Assembly (NCBI GenBank): GCA_026196105.1
Contig: JAPHRK010000046.1
Location: 28,534 to 92,533 of the forward strand
Length of the DNA stretch: 64,000 nucleotides
Direction of reading: 5' to 3'
Source: Rhodospirillales bacterium
Lineage (GTDB): Bacteria; Pseudomonadota; Alphaproteobacteria; Rhodospirillales; JAPHRK01
A model generated the notes under the pieces. That model did not search any database. It had not been told where the DNA came from and worked only from the letters and a program-made list of their open reading frames with translations. Below are positions 36,773 through 47,037 of the stretch, piece by piece. The position numbers and the translations under genes were made by a program. The stretch's first letter is position 1; the number at the start of each line of letters is the position of its first letter.

Positions 36773-37891
36773 TTATATTGCGCCGACATCAATGGCATCG
36801 GCTAAACCTTCGCCAACCGTTGGTTTTTCTAGTGTATGCTGTGCCATGGCTTCAACATCTAACTCGCCGACATATGCAAAATTTTGCTCAAAAAATTGCA
36901 AATACATTTTGTAAGTCCAGGGAGTTCCAAGGCCTAATGTTAGAAGAACTATCATCATACTTTTCACTGACACCCAGGCAAATAAAAGAGCTTTTTTACT
37001 CGTTATGAACCTAATATTACTTATAGAAGTGCATTCTAGAAAATACATGGTTTCAACAGCTCTGTACCAGTTATTAATCGCGAGCAGAAAAAGAAACGGA
37101 ATGTAAAATAAGATCATCCAATAAAATGATAAAGCTGCAAACATTTCTTGTGCAGTAGACACTCCAGAACTTTTCGTAATCATGGCGGTTAACCAGATAA
37201 TAAATATAGCTGTCAACGCAACAGTTATTATCGAAAGAAACATTGCCCAAATAAATTTCTTAAAGATTTGGCCTACTGGAGCTTTGAACTCAGGTTGCAA
37301 GCTACCCAACCATGTGTGGTCAAGTTTATACTGCATAAGATTTCTTGATGCCCAAGGACTAAACAAAAATAAGCTAAGAGGTGTTAGCAAGTATGAATAG
37401 AGCCAAGTTAAAATAGAAAACTTGAAGGCCGATCCTGATTGACCTCCATAAATAGCGCGCCACCGGGTTCGAGTGAGTCGATAACGTCTAGCCCTAAAAA
37501 GAGCTGCAGGAATGAGTAAAATAATAATTAAGCCTTGCAGACCACCAATGATACCAATTTCTCCCATTGTGGTTTCAGGGAAGAAATAAAGATAGACGTC
37601 TGGGAAAAAAGTAATAGGAAGAAGGACAAGGAAAAAGATGATCACAAAACCCAGGAAGAGCTCTTTTGCTGTCCCTGTATATTCAAAACGAGAACCTTGG
37701 AATTCAACATGGCTCCACAGATAACGTCTCATATTTGTCTTTGCCCAAAATCGGTAGATACCTAAAGTGATGAGGCTGAGAAAATAATTTTTGAGGTGGA
37801 TACGAAACATCTCTTTAACAACCGTATGGTCTTTAATTATGAGATGTTGTTCTGGCTTTTCTTGGTCCAAGTTCACTTGAATTGTATCCAT
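36773..37891 (-). CDS. DUF898 family (YjgN-like) polytopic membrane protein
   Basis: I start at the ATG at 37891 (MDTIQVNLDQEK...), which follows GGTGGGA; a TTG at 37924 is less likely. The 372-residue protein has about seven to eight membrane helices and the DUF898 pattern: KNYFLSLITLGIYRFWAKTNMRRYLWSHVEFQGSRFEYTGTAKEL near the start, repeated in weaker form later (FLALAINNWYR region). The function is unknown. Its tight coupling to the M48 protease suggests a joint envelope function. Confidence 0.87.
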   Translation of the reverse strand: MDTIQVNLDQEKPEQHLIIKDHTVVKEMFRIHLKNYFLSLITLGIYRFWAKTNMRRYLWSHVEFQGSRFEYTGTAKELFLGFVIIFFLVLLPITFFPDVYLYFFPETTMGEIGIIGGLQGLIIILLIPAALFRARRYRLTRTRWRAIYGGQSGSAFKFSILTWLYSYLLTPLSLFLFSPWASRNLMQYKLDHTWLGSLQPEFKAPVGQIFKKFIWAMFLSIITVALTAIFIIWLTAMITKSSGVSTAQEMFAALSFYWMILFYIPFLFLLAINNWYRAVETMYFLECTSISNIRFITSKKALLFAWVSVKSMMIVLLTLGLGTPWTYKMYLQFFEQNFAYVGELDVEAMAQHTLEKPTVGEGLADAIDVGAI

Positions 37892-38078
37892 TGTTTCCCA
37901 CCCCATAACAACAAAATTGTCCAATTGGTTGTAACCATAACATTTTTTTCCCCAGCGTAAATGTTCTCCGTAGTGAAGGCGGCCAAAACTGTTTTCTTCG
38001 GGTGAAAATTGTCGGTTGGCATTGGGTTACATCTGAGGTTTAATCAAATTAGTTCGAATCAAATGACTTAGGGACACA

Positions 38079-38948
38079 ATGTCTGAAAATAAAACTTCAA
38101 TGACTGAACGCGATTTTTTAAATCTTGGCCTCTATGGGTTCCATAAAATTGCCTATACTCAATGGGGTAAGAGCCATAACAAGAGAGTTCTTGTATGCGT
38201 CCATGGGCTGACGCGCACAGGCCGTGACTTTGATGCTTTGGCTGAAAACCTTTCCGATATTTATCGTGTCGCTTGCCCTGATGTGGCAGGGCGGGGACAA
38301 AGTGACTGGCTTCTCCAAGCATCAGAATATGGATACCCTCTCTATTTAAACGACATGGCAACCATGATTGCTCGTATGGGGGTTTCTGAGGTCGACTGGG
38401 TAGGCACTTCGATGGGTGGACTTATAGGTATGATGCTTGCGGCTCAGCCTAATTCTCCTATCCGTAAACTCGTCATAAATGATGTTGGCCCTTTCATTCC
38501 TAAAGCAGCTTTAGAGAGAATCGGTGACTATGTGGGCAGTAACCCTCACTTTGAAACCATTGATGAAGCTGAAGCCTATTTGAGGAACGTGCACGCACCT
38601 TTTGGGCCTTTAACTGACGACCAATGGCGACACTTGGCGGAAACATCCGTCAGGAGAGGAGAGAAGGGTGGTTTAGACCTTCATTATGACCCGGCTATTG
38701 CTGATGCTTTCAAGCAAGGTGACCTTGATGATGTGGATCTTTGGCCTGTATGGAATCAAATAAAGTGCCCTGTTTTGGTCATTAGAGGTCAAGACTCTGA
38801 CCTTCTTTCAGCGGATACGGCATCTAGAATGCTAACAGATGGACCCGATGCTGAACTGTTAGAAATTGCAGATACGGGCCATGCTCCAGCGTTAATGGAT
38901 GAGGATCAGATAAAATTTATTCGGAATTGGCTTGAAGATAGCAATTAG
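38079..38948 (+). CDS. Alpha/beta hydrolase
   Basis: The 289-residue protein has CVHGLTRTGRDFD (oxyanion-hole HG), the CPDVAGRGQSDW strand, the GTSMGG nucleophile elbow, VIRGQDSDLL (acid), and DTGHAPAL (His). All three catalytic residues are present. It shares several blocks with the hydrolase at 4022-4891 and has the same length, so the two are paralogues of one subfamily. The substrate is unknown. The start at ATG 38079 lies in a 187-bp interval shared with the divergent DUF898 gene. Confidence 0.9.
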   Translation: MSENKTSMTERDFLNLGLYGFHKIAYTQWGKSHNKRVLVCVHGLTRTGRDFDALAENLSDIYRVACPDVAGRGQSDWLLQASEYGYPLYLNDMATMIARMGVSEVDWVGTSMGGLIGMMLAAQPNSPIRKLVINDVGPFIPKAALERIGDYVGSNPHFETIDEAEAYLRNVHAPFGPLTDDQWRHLAETSVRRGEKGGLDLHYDPAIADAFKQGDLDDVDLWPVWNQIKCPVLVIRGQDSDLLSADTASRMLTDGPDAELLEIADTGHAPALMDEDQIKFIRNWLEDSN

Positions 38949-38983
38949 AATCCCCTTTTTCTAACTTAGCTAATGACGGTGGA

Positions 38984-39013
38984 TTGATAATTTTGTACAA
39001 TCCAATATATAAT
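38984..39013 (+). promoter_or_regulatory. Candidate promoter for cheW
   Basis: TTGATA at 38984-38989 and a perfect TATAAT at 39008-39013 are separated by 18 bp. Six-base inverted arms (38981-38986 and 38998-39003) overlap the -35 and spacer and may be an operator. Confidence 0.55.
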
Positions 39014-39070
39014 TAACAAAATTGACCCTAATGGTCATACAAATCGCGAAAGTACCTTTCGGAGTCCAAT

Positions 39071-39559
39071 ATGAATGAAATAGTCGCTACTGGAAAATCT
39101 AGCTCTGAGTTGTCAACAGTTGAAACAGAAGAGTTCGTTACCTTTTTCGTTGAAGATCAACTCTTTGGAATTCCTGTTCTCAAAGTACAAGATATTCTGA
39201 CTCCGGATAGCATTGCTTCTATCCCTCTTGCACCGCCAGAAATTGCGGGCTCAATTAACCTGCGTGGTAGAATTGTAACCGTAATTGATGTCCGTACTCG
39301 TTTAGGTTTGCCGAATAAAGAAGTTCAAGATGGCAAACATGGCATGGGTGTGACAGTTGAACATCACAATGATCTTTATACATTCCTTGTCGATAAAATC
39401 GGTGAAGTGATCAATGTGAAATCTCAAGAGCTCGAAAAAGCTCCTTCAACCTTGGATCAAATTTGGCGTGATTATTCTTTAGGTGTTTATCGCCTAGAAG
39501 CCCAATTGATGATGGTTCTGGATGTCGAGAAGCTTCTCGACTTCGAAAACAGAATGTAG
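39071..39559 (+). CDS. cheW: Chemotaxis coupling protein CheW
   Basis: The 162-residue protein has a 20-residue flexible start, then the CheW fold: EFVTFFVEDQLFGIPVLKVQDIL, IPLAPPEIAGSINLRGRIVTVIDVRTRLGL, and a final LMMVLDVEKLLDF strand. It links chemoreceptors to the CheA kinase. It stands alone with its own promoter and terminator, away from cheA, though a receptor gene lies about 5 kb upstream. This suggests an accessory coupling protein or a dispersed chemotaxis gene set. Confidence 0.96.
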   Translation: MNEIVATGKSSSELSTVETEEFVTFFVEDQLFGIPVLKVQDILTPDSIASIPLAPPEIAGSINLRGRIVTVIDVRTRLGLPNKEVQDGKHGMGVTVEHHNDLYTFLVDKIGEVINVKSQELEKAPSTLDQIWRDYSLGVYRLEAQLMMVLDVEKLLDFENRM

Positions 39560-39580
39560 CCGAAACGTCAAAATTTAAAG

Positions 39581-39615
39581 AAACCGCCGAGGGCCTTAAC
39601 CCTACGGCGGTTTTT

Positions 39616-39617
<2 letters not shown>
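39581..39617 (+). terminator. Terminator between cheW and hemB
   Basis: AAACCGCCG (39581-39589) pairs with CGGCGGTTT (39605-39613), followed by a T-run. On the minus strand an AT-rich tail also follows, so it may serve both convergent genes. Confidence 0.85.
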
Positions 39618-40659
<1,042 letters not shown>

Positions 40660-41952
40660 CTAAGCTTTATCTAAAGCTTGTTTCAAGTCGGCAATGATAT
40701 CGTCAATATGCTCAATGCCAATGGATAATCTTACATATCCAGCGGAAACACCAGAAGCGAGTTGTTCTTCAACGCTTAATTGGGAGTGTGTCGTGGACGC
40801 AGGGTGAATGGCAAGACTGCGGGCATCACCAATGTTTGCAACATGGTAAAGCATTTCAAGAGAATCGATAAATTTCTTACCGGCTTCTTTACCGCCTTTA
40901 ATTTCAAAGCCGACAAGACCGCCAAAACCGCCTTTAAGGTAGGTATCAGCCCGACGACGTACTTCGCCATCTTGGACACCAGGATAAATAACCGTATCAA
41001 CTTTATCGTGACTACTCAGAAATTCAGATACTTTAGCAGCATTGGCACAATGCTCCCGCATCCGAAGGGGAAGGGTTTCTAAACCTTGGATGAATTGGAA
41101 ACCATTAAAGGGGCTCATCGCGGCACCAATATCCCTGAGCAAAACAACGCGGGCTCTCAGGATATAAGCAATAGGTCCAAGAGGCTTAACGGCTTCTGTC
41201 CAAACAGCACCATGGTATGAGGGGTCTGGTTTGTTAAGGGAAGGGAAGCGATCGCCTTGAGCTTCCCAATCAAAATTACCCCCGTCAATGATCATGCCAC
41301 CAACAGAAGTACCATGCCCGCCAATGTATTTAGTCGTTGAGTAAACAACGATAGCGGCGCCGTGATCTAAGGGACGGCAGATTACTGGGGCAGCGGTATT
41401 ATCCATGATAAGCGGCACACCAACTTCACGACCAATGTCTGCTACTTCTTTTATAGGAAAGACGTTGAGTTTTGGGTTCGGAAGGGTTTCTGCATAAATG
41501 CAGCGTGTTTTATCATCAATGGCAGCGCGAAAATTTTCAGGGTCAGAAGGATCAACAAAACGACATTCAATACCCATTTGTTTCAAGGTGTTGGCAAAAA
41601 GATTCCAGGTACCGCCATATATATCGGTAGAACTAATGAAGTTATCGCCAGCTTCACACAGGTTTAAAATAGAGAAGGTAGAGGCAGATTGACCAGAAGC
41701 TACAGCCAAACCAGCAACGCCGCCTTCAAGAGCCGCAAGGCGTTGCTCTAAAGTGTCGTTAGTTGGATTCATGATGCGGGTGTAAATATTGCCTAATTCT
41801 TTGAGAGCAAAGAGGTTTTCAGCATGTTCAGAATGATCGAACAGATACGAGGTCGTTTGGTAGATAGGAACAGCTACTGAATTGGTAACATCATCACTAC
41901 GGTAAGCAGAGTGAAGAACAAGGGTTTCTGGATTTTTAGAATCTATAGCCAT
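40660..41952 (-). CDS. metY: O-acetylhomoserine sulfhydrylase (MetY-type)
   Basis: The 430-residue Cys/Met metabolism PLP enzyme has VPIYQTTSYLFDHSEHA, IYTRIMNPTNDTLEQRLAALEGG, LPNPKLNVFPIKEVA, and VVYSTTKYIGGHGTSVGG with the PLP Lys. The roughly 430-residue length and insert near 230 (FPSLNKPDPSYHG) point to the MetY group rather than MetZ. It makes homocysteine directly from O-acetylhomoserine and sulfide. Its 5' leader carries three hairpins, one with a T-run, suggesting transcriptional control. Confidence 0.95.
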   Translation of the reverse strand: MAIDSKNPETLVLHSAYRSDDVTNSVAVPIYQTTSYLFDHSEHAENLFALKELGNIYTRIMNPTNDTLEQRLAALEGGVAGLAVASGQSASTFSILNLCEAGDNFISSTDIYGGTWNLFANTLKQMGIECRFVDPSDPENFRAAIDDKTRCIYAETLPNPKLNVFPIKEVADIGREVGVPLIMDNTAAPVICRPLDHGAAIVVYSTTKYIGGHGTSVGGMIIDGGNFDWEAQGDRFPSLNKPDPSYHGAVWTEAVKPLGPIAYILRARVVLLRDIGAAMSPFNGFQFIQGLETLPLRMREHCANAAKVSEFLSSHDKVDTVIYPGVQDGEVRRRADTYLKGGFGGLVGFEIKGGKEAGKKFIDSLEMLYHVANIGDARSLAIHPASTTHSQLSVEEQLASGVSAGYVRLSIGIEHIDDIIADLKQALDKA

Positions 41953-41983
41953 ATCAAATATTTCCTATCTTGAATGAACTCAG

Positions 41984-42070
41984 GGCTCTCATTTGAAGAG
42001 CCAAATAAAAGGCGGTAAGCTTTAAAAACATGCCGCCATTTTCTCGTCAAGGTTAAACAGTTAAACCTTG
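41984..42070 (-). promoter_or_regulatory. metY: metY leader with three hairpins, one terminator-like
   Basis: Reading on the minus strand there is a 7-bp stem (42048-42054 with 42064-42070), a GGCGG/CCGCC hairpin (42011-42015 with 42033-42037) followed by TTTTATTT, and a perfect 6-bp GGCTCT stem (41984-41989 with 41997-42002). A five-codon frame with a Cys codon (MAACF) lies in the middle hairpin. This layout suits attenuation. Confidence 0.5.
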
Positions 42071-42155
42071 GGAACTAAATGATAACCACAATAAATATCC
42101 GTAGAAACAACTTTAGAAAGACCCCAATCAGGACTTTACCTACGCTACTTTTTAC

Positions 42156-42171
42156 TTTACGTTTACGTAAA
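42156..42171. promoter_or_regulatory. Perfect MerR-type palindrome (possible LiuR-like box)
   Basis: TTTACGT-TT-ACGTAAA is a perfect 7-2-7 palindrome. It resembles the boxes I recall for MerR-family regulators of branched-chain acyl-CoA catabolism (LiuR type), and icmF acts on such acyl-CoAs. The regulator itself is not in the window. Confidence 0.6.
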
Positions 42172-42201
42172 CGGAAGGCCGATTGGTTTTTTGTGTGGTT
42201 C

Positions 42202-42231
42202 TTGCTGTGCCAAATATGCCAGAACTAAGAT
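42202..42231 (+). promoter_or_regulatory. Candidate promoter for icmF
   Basis: TTGCTG at 42202-42207 and TAAGAT at 42226-42231 are 18 bp apart, about 30 bp downstream of the palindrome. Confidence 0.35.
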
Positions 42232-42305
42232 GTAGAGTAGGACTAAATTGATTGATCTTAAGGTGTCGAACACACACTTAAGGGACATGTGAAAGGGAGT
42301 TAAGC

Positions 42306-45300
42306 ATGCCTGATGACGGAGCGAACAAGGTTAATAAAGCCGAAAAAGAGTTCAAACTGAAAAATAACGTACGGTTTGTAACAGCGGCTAGCTTATTTGA
42401 TGGGCACGATGCCTCAATCAATATAATGCGTCGTATCATTCAGTCATCAGGTGTTGAAGTCATTCACCTCGGTCATAATCGTTCTGTCGACGATATTGTC
42501 ACCGCGGCTTTGCAAGAAGATGTTCAAGGTATAGCTGTTAGTTCATACCAAGGCGGACACGTTGAATATTTCAAATATATGATTGATCTGCTCAAAGAAC
42601 GTGGCGGGGAGAACATTAAGGTATTTGGCGGCGGCGGGGGTGTTATCGTCAAAGAAGAGATCGACGATCTTCACAAATATGGGGTTCAACGTATCTATTC
42701 GCCTGTTGATGGCCAAAAAATGGGCCTCCAGGGAATGATTCACCACATGGTCCAACAAGCCGATTATGATCTCAACAAAGGTTTCAAGCCGGATACAAAA
42801 GCTGTTGGCGAAGGTGACTTCAGAGCGTTATCACGAATTTTGACCGCCATTGAAAATGATAAACTCCCCAAAAAGGCTTTAGGCGAAATTGAGAAGTTGG
42901 CTAAGGCCAATGATAAAACACCCGTTTTGGGTATCACAGGTACGGGGGGCGCAGGTAAATCTTCCCTAACCGATGAAGTGGTTCGCAGGTTCCGTATCTA
43001 TAGCAATGAACCAAAAATTGCGATTTTGGCGATTGATCCGTCTAAGAGAAAAAGTGGTGGCGCTTTGCTAGGTGATCGTATTCGCATGAATGCAAACACC
43101 TCTGACAATATTTATATGCGGTCTATCGCAACCCGCGATGCTGGCTCAGAAGTCCCTTCATCCATTCCTCATATGGTTTCAGCCTGTAAAGCGGCTGGTT
43201 TTGACTTGGTTATTATTGAAACCCCAGGGATCGGGCAGGGCGATGCCGGTATTGTTCCTCTTTCAGATGTGTCTCTTTACGTCATGACACCTGAGTTTGG
43301 TGCTGCTAGCCAGCTCGAAAAAATCGATATGCTCGATTTTGCGGATGCAGTAGCGATTAACAAGTTTGACCGTAAAGGGGCATTGGACGCCTTGCGCGAT
43401 GTGTCCAAGCAAATGCAACGTAATAAAGAAGCTTTCAGCACGCCTGTTGATGAAATGCCTGTTTTTGGCACCATTGCGGCACGTTTTAACGATCTTGGTG
43501 TTTCATCTCTCTACCAAAACCTAGTCAACCAATTCAATGTAATGGGCAAAGGTAAATGGAAAACAAGCTTACCCCCCATTGCTGAACGAAATTCTGAACC
43601 TGGAAAAGGCATCGTTCCTTCAAAAAGAGTGCGCTATCTCTCTGAGATTGCTGAAACGGTTCGTGATTATCATAAAACCATTAGAAAACAGAGTAAGCTT
43701 GCACGCGAACGCCAACAGCTACGTGAATCACAGCGTATGTTAGCTAAAATTGAGGACAAACCGAATAAAGGCCTCAAAAAACTTATCAAAAAGAAAGAAG
43801 AGCAACTCGACTCTCGGGCTAAGAAACTCATTGAAATCTGGCCTACCGTCAAAGAAAGTTACTCTGGTGACGAGTATGTGGTCAAAATCCGTGATCGGGA
43901 AATTCGCACAAAATTGACCCATACTTCACTATGCGGAACCAAAATTCCAAAAGTTTGCCTACCTCAATTTGAGGATGAAGGCGAAATTCTAAAATGGTTG
44001 CTCAAAGAAAACGTCCCCGGAAGCTTTCCATATACCGCTGGCGTGTTTGCATTCAAGCGGGAAGGGGAAGACCCAACCCGTATGTTTGCAGGTGAAGGTG
44101 ATGCTTTTAGAACCAACAAGCGTTTTAAAATGGTTTCAAAAGATTCTGATGCCAAGCGGCTCTCAACGGCCTTTGACTCCGTAACTCTATACGGTTTCGA
44201 TCCTGACGAGCGCCCTGATATCTATGGTAAAATTGGTAACTCAGGCGTTTCAATAGCTACCCTGGAAGATATGAAAGTTCTTTATGGTGGTTTTGACCTT
44301 TGTGATCCAACCACATCAGTTTCCATGACCATCAACGGTCCTGCACCTTCTATTCTTGCCATGTTCCTAAATACAGCCATGGAACAACAGTTCGCGAAGT
44401 TCAAAAAAGAGAACAAGCGGGTGCCTACCGATGAAGAAATGGAAAAAATTAAGGCGTGGGTGCTAGCAAATGTTCGCGGGACTGTTCAGGCTGATATTCT
44501 AAAAGAAGACCAAGGGCAAAACACCTGTATTTTCTCTACTGAATTCGCTTTGAAAATGATGGCTGACATTCAGGAATACTTTGTTCAGCATCAAGTACAG
44601 AACTTCTATTCTGTCTCAATCTCGGGTTACCACATTGCTGAAGCAGGGGCGAACCCCATTTCTCAATTGGCTTTGACCCTTTCAAACGGATTTACTTACG
44701 TGGAAACCTATTTGGCGCGGGGTATGCACATTGATGACTTCGCCCCGAACTTATCGTTCTTCTTCTCAAATGGTATGGACCCAGAGTATTCCGTGATGGG
44801 TCGAGTTGCTCGTCGTATTTGGGCGACCACCATGCGCTTTAAATATAATGCTAATGAGCGTTCACAAAAGTTGAAATATCATACCCAAACCTCTGGGCGT
44901 TCTCTCCATGCTCAGGAGATGAATTTCAATGATATTCGCACTACTTTGCAGGCCTTGATCGCCACTTATGACAATACCAACAGCCTGCATACCAACGCTT
45001 ATGATGAAGCGGTAACCACCCCAACGACAGAATCTGTTCGTCGGGCTTTAGCGATCCAACAAATTATCAACAAAGAATGGGGCCTCGCTAAAAATGAGAA
45101 CCCAAACCAAGGGGCGTTTATCATTGATGAACTAACGGATTTGGTCGAAGAAGCGGTCTTGAAAGAGTTCGAAAGTATTTCTGAACGCGGCGGGGTACTT
45201 GGAGCCATGGAAACAGGTTATCAACGTGGCCGCATTCAAGATGAATCTCATTATTATGAGATGATGAAGCACGATGGGACTTATCCAATCGTTGGGGTTA

Positions 45301-45575
45301 ATACATTCCTCAATCCAGAAGGCGCTGATGATGTTCCTACCCCTGAATTGGCACGGTCCACTGAAGAAGAAAAAATGAGCCAGATCAATCGTCTTAATAA
45401 GTTCAAAAAGACCAATAAGAAACAAGGAGAGATGATGCTAAAACGTCTGCAAGAAGCTGCAACAAATGACGAAAATGTCTTTGCAGTTCTTGTTGAAGCT
45501 GTTCGCTATTGCTCTCTTGGGCAAATTAGTGAGGCATTGTTTGAAGTTGGCGGGCAATACCGTCGTAATATGTAA
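42306..45575 (+). CDS. icmF: Fused isobutyryl-CoA mutase IcmF
   Basis: The 1089-residue protein joins, in order, a cobalamin-binding domain (DGHDASIN with axial His34; GGGGVIV), a MeaB-like G-protein chaperone domain (P-loop [13 protein letters not shown] near 210, SVRR-type linker), and the mutase TIM barrel ([55 protein letters not shown]). That order defines IcmF rather than methylmalonyl-CoA mutase. It interconverts isobutyryl- and butyryl-CoA, and some members also isovaleryl/pivalyl-CoA, with adenosylcobalamin. GGGAG sits seven bases before the ATG. A MerR-type palindrome lies upstream and a terminator follows. Confidence 0.95.
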   Translation: MPDDGANKVNKAEKEFKLKNNVRFVTAASLFDGHDASINIMRRIIQSSGVEVIHLGHNRSVDDIVTAALQEDVQGIAVSSYQGGHVEYFKYMIDLLKERGGENIKVFGGGGGVIVKEEIDDLHKYGVQRIYSPVDGQKMGLQGMIHHMVQQADYDLNKGFKPDTKAVGEGDFRALSRILTAIENDKLPKKALGEIEKLAKANDKTPVLGITGTGGAGKSSLTDEVVRRFRIYSNEPKIAILAIDPSKRKSGGALLGDRIRMNANTSDNIYMRSIATRDAGSEVPSSIPHMVSACKAAGFDLVIIETPGIGQGDAGIVPLSDVSLYVMTPEFGAASQLEKIDMLDFADAVAINKFDRKGALDALRDVSKQMQRNKEAFSTPVDEMPVFGTIAARFNDLGVSSLYQNLVNQFNVMGKGKWKTSLPPIAERNSEPGKGIVPSKRVRYLSEIAETVRDYHKTIRKQSKLARERQQLRESQRMLAKIEDKPNKGLKKLIKKKEEQLDSRAKKLIEIWPTVKESYSGDEYVVKIRDREIRTKLTHTSLCGTKIPKVCLPQFEDEGEILKWLLKENVPGSFPYTAGVFAFKREGEDPTRMFAGEGDAFRTNKRFKMVSKDSDAKRLSTAFDSVTLYGFDPDERPDIYGKIGNSGVSIATLEDMKVLYGGFDLCDPTTSVSMTINGPAPSILAMFLNTAMEQQFAKFKKENKRVPTDEEMEKIKAWVLANVRGTVQADILKEDQGQNTCIFSTEFALKMMADIQEYFVQHQVQNFYSVSISGYHIAEAGANPISQLALTLSNGFTYVETYLARGMHIDDFAPNLSFFFSNGMDPEYSVMGRVARRIWATTMRFKYNANERSQKLKYHTQTSGRSLHAQEMNFNDIRTTLQALIATYDNTNSLHTNAYDEAVTTPTTESVRRALAIQQIINKEWGLAKNENPNQGAFIIDELTDLVEEAVLKEFESISERGGVLGAMETGYQRGRIQDESHYYEMMKHDGTYPIVGVNTFLNPEGADDVPTPELARSTEEEKMSQINRLNKFKKTNKKQGEMMLKRLQEAATNDENVFAVLVEAVRYCSLGQISEALFEVGGQYRRNM

Positions 45576-45591
45576 AGCAATTAATGTTACT

Positions 45592-45625
45592 AAAAACCCC
45601 GCTCATTTGAAGCGGGGTTTTTTTT
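45592..45625 (+). terminator. Terminator after icmF
   Basis: ACCCCGCT/AGCGGGGT arms with a 7-nt loop and a long T-run form a strong intrinsic terminator. Confidence 0.92.
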
Positions 45626-45713
45626 ATGGGTTAACGCCAAAGTGTATTGATCTGTTTTCCTCTGTCCCTTAGATTCGAGCTATCTGAAACAGTCATGAAA
45701 CCTTTTACAATCG

Positions 45714-45965
45714 ATGCCTGGTGAAAAAATTACACGTAGTGAGCGGATTAGACTTTCCGAAGTGATATTTGAAATTAGGCACGTCGGCCGAATGGTGCGG
45801 GTTATTGCTGTCGACCCTATTACAGCCATAGAAGTTTCTACGATTGTTCCGTTTACTGTAGGTCAAAAAAACTGGGAGCGTCTTGCCAAACGCAAACTTG
45901 AATACGTTATAACTAAAAAACTACGAGCGAACGAAAAGAAGAAGGGAACAGGCTTCATAGTTTGA
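45714..45965 (+). CDS. Small conserved protein (DUF6898-like)
   Basis: This 83-residue soluble protein has the core SEVIFEIRHVGRMVRVIAVDPITAIEVSTIVPFTVGQ, reading as a small beta barrel, and a Lys-rich C-terminus (KLEYVITKKLRANEKKK). It resembles the alphaproteobacterial DUF6898 group as I recall it; the function is unknown. The ribosome binding site is poor. A 7-bp stem hairpin (45961-45986) spans its stop codon. Confidence 0.7.
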   Translation: MPGEKITRSERIRLSEVIFEIRHVGRMVRVIAVDPITAIEVSTIVPFTVGQKNWERLAKRKLEYVITKKLRANEKKKGTGFIV

Positions 45966-46116
45966 GTGCTTTAAGCTTGACTCAAAGAGCAGCAAATGTA
46001 GTCTCATCCGGCTCTAAGGCTTTATTTATATTAGATAATTCTACTATTTTAATATTCTAAAGTCTCCAAGACGCTAACATAAAGCGGCAAGAACTCAATT
46101 TTAGATAAAGTTTTAT

Positions 46117-47031
46117 ATGGAATATTTTCTTCAGCAACTTATTAACGGCCTGAGCTTAGGGGCTATTTATGGACTTATCGCCATCGGTTACACGATGGTT
46201 TATGGCATCATCGGCATGATCAACTTTGCTCATGGTGAGGTTTATATGATCGGTGCCTTTGTTTCGATGATCACATTCCTCGTGCTCACCATGCTTGGTG
46301 GGATTTGGCTCCCTGCCGCACTCTTGATCGCTTTGATCATGGCCATGGTCTTTACATGCATATGGGGCTGGACAGTGGAAAGACTGGCTTATCGCCCCCT
46401 TCGTGGCTCGTTCCGTCTCGCACCGCTGATTTCTGCGATTGGGATGTCTATCTTCCTTCAAAACCTTGTACAAGTTCTTCAAGGTGCGCGCGTTAAGCCG
46501 ATGCAGCCATTGATTTCGGGTGGTTTTGAGTTGATGGAACACGACGGTTTCACCGTAACGCTTAGCTATTTGCAAATTTTCATCATTATCCTGACCATTG
46601 TTTTGATGACTGTCTTTACACTAATCATCAACAAAACCTCCTTGGGGCGTGCCCAACGTGCAACTGAACAAGATCGCACGATGGCTGCACTCATAGGGGT
46701 AAACGTAGATCGCACAATTTCCACAACATTTGTAATGGGTGCTGCTCTGGCTGCCGTAGCTGGTTTGATGGTGACCCTATATTATGGTGTGATTGACTTC
46801 TACATCGGCTTCCTTGCCGGGATGAAAGCCTTTACAGCTGCTGTTCTTGGCGGCATTGGCTCGTTGCCGGGTGCGATGCTTGGTGGGTTGCTCATCGGCC
46901 TTATTGAAGCCTTCTGGTCAGGTTACTTCACAATTGAATATAAGGATGTTGCAGTATTCTCAATTCTTGTTCTTGTGTTGGTTTTCCGTCCAACAGGCCT
47001 TCTTGGTAAACCAGAAATCGAGAAAGTATAA
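46117..47031 (+). CDS. livH: Branched-chain amino acid ABC transporter permease LivH
   Basis: The 304-residue protein has eight or so membrane helices and LivH signatures: QQLINGLSLGAIYGLIAIGYTMVYGIIGMINFAHGEVYMIGAF at the start, ERLAYRPLRGS, and FTAAVLGGIGSLPGAMLGGLLIGLIEAF. It is the first gene of a complete livHMGF operon for high-affinity uptake of Leu/Ile/Val or related compounds. livM follows after six bases. Confidence 0.96.
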   Translation: MEYFLQQLINGLSLGAIYGLIAIGYTMVYGIIGMINFAHGEVYMIGAFVSMITFLVLTMLGGIWLPAALLIALIMAMVFTCIWGWTVERLAYRPLRGSFRLAPLISAIGMSIFLQNLVQVLQGARVKPMQPLISGGFELMEHDGFTVTLSYLQIFIIILTIVLMTVFTLIINKTSLGRAQRATEQDRTMAALIGVNVDRTISTTFVMGAALAAVAGLMVTLYYGVIDFYIGFLAGMKAFTAAVLGGIGSLPGAMLGGLLIGLIEAFWSGYFTIEYKDVAVFSILVLVLVFRPTGLLGKPEIEKV

Positions 47032-47037
47032 GCTGAC

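Larger units (their letters stand above)
41953..42305. other. metY-icmF divergent intergenic region
   Basis: This 353-bp gap holds three hairpins in the metY leader (minus strand), a MerR-type palindrome at 42156-42171, a candidate icmF promoter at 42202-42231, and an icmF leader hairpin at 42257-42282 with one bulged A. I looked for SAM-II and SAM-V signatures and saw none. Confidence 0.7.

Noticed and set aside
41953..42305. SAM-II or SAM-V riboswitch before metY
   Set aside because: Expected in alphaproteobacterial met genes, but the conserved loop sequences and pseudoknot pattern are not present in the order needed.
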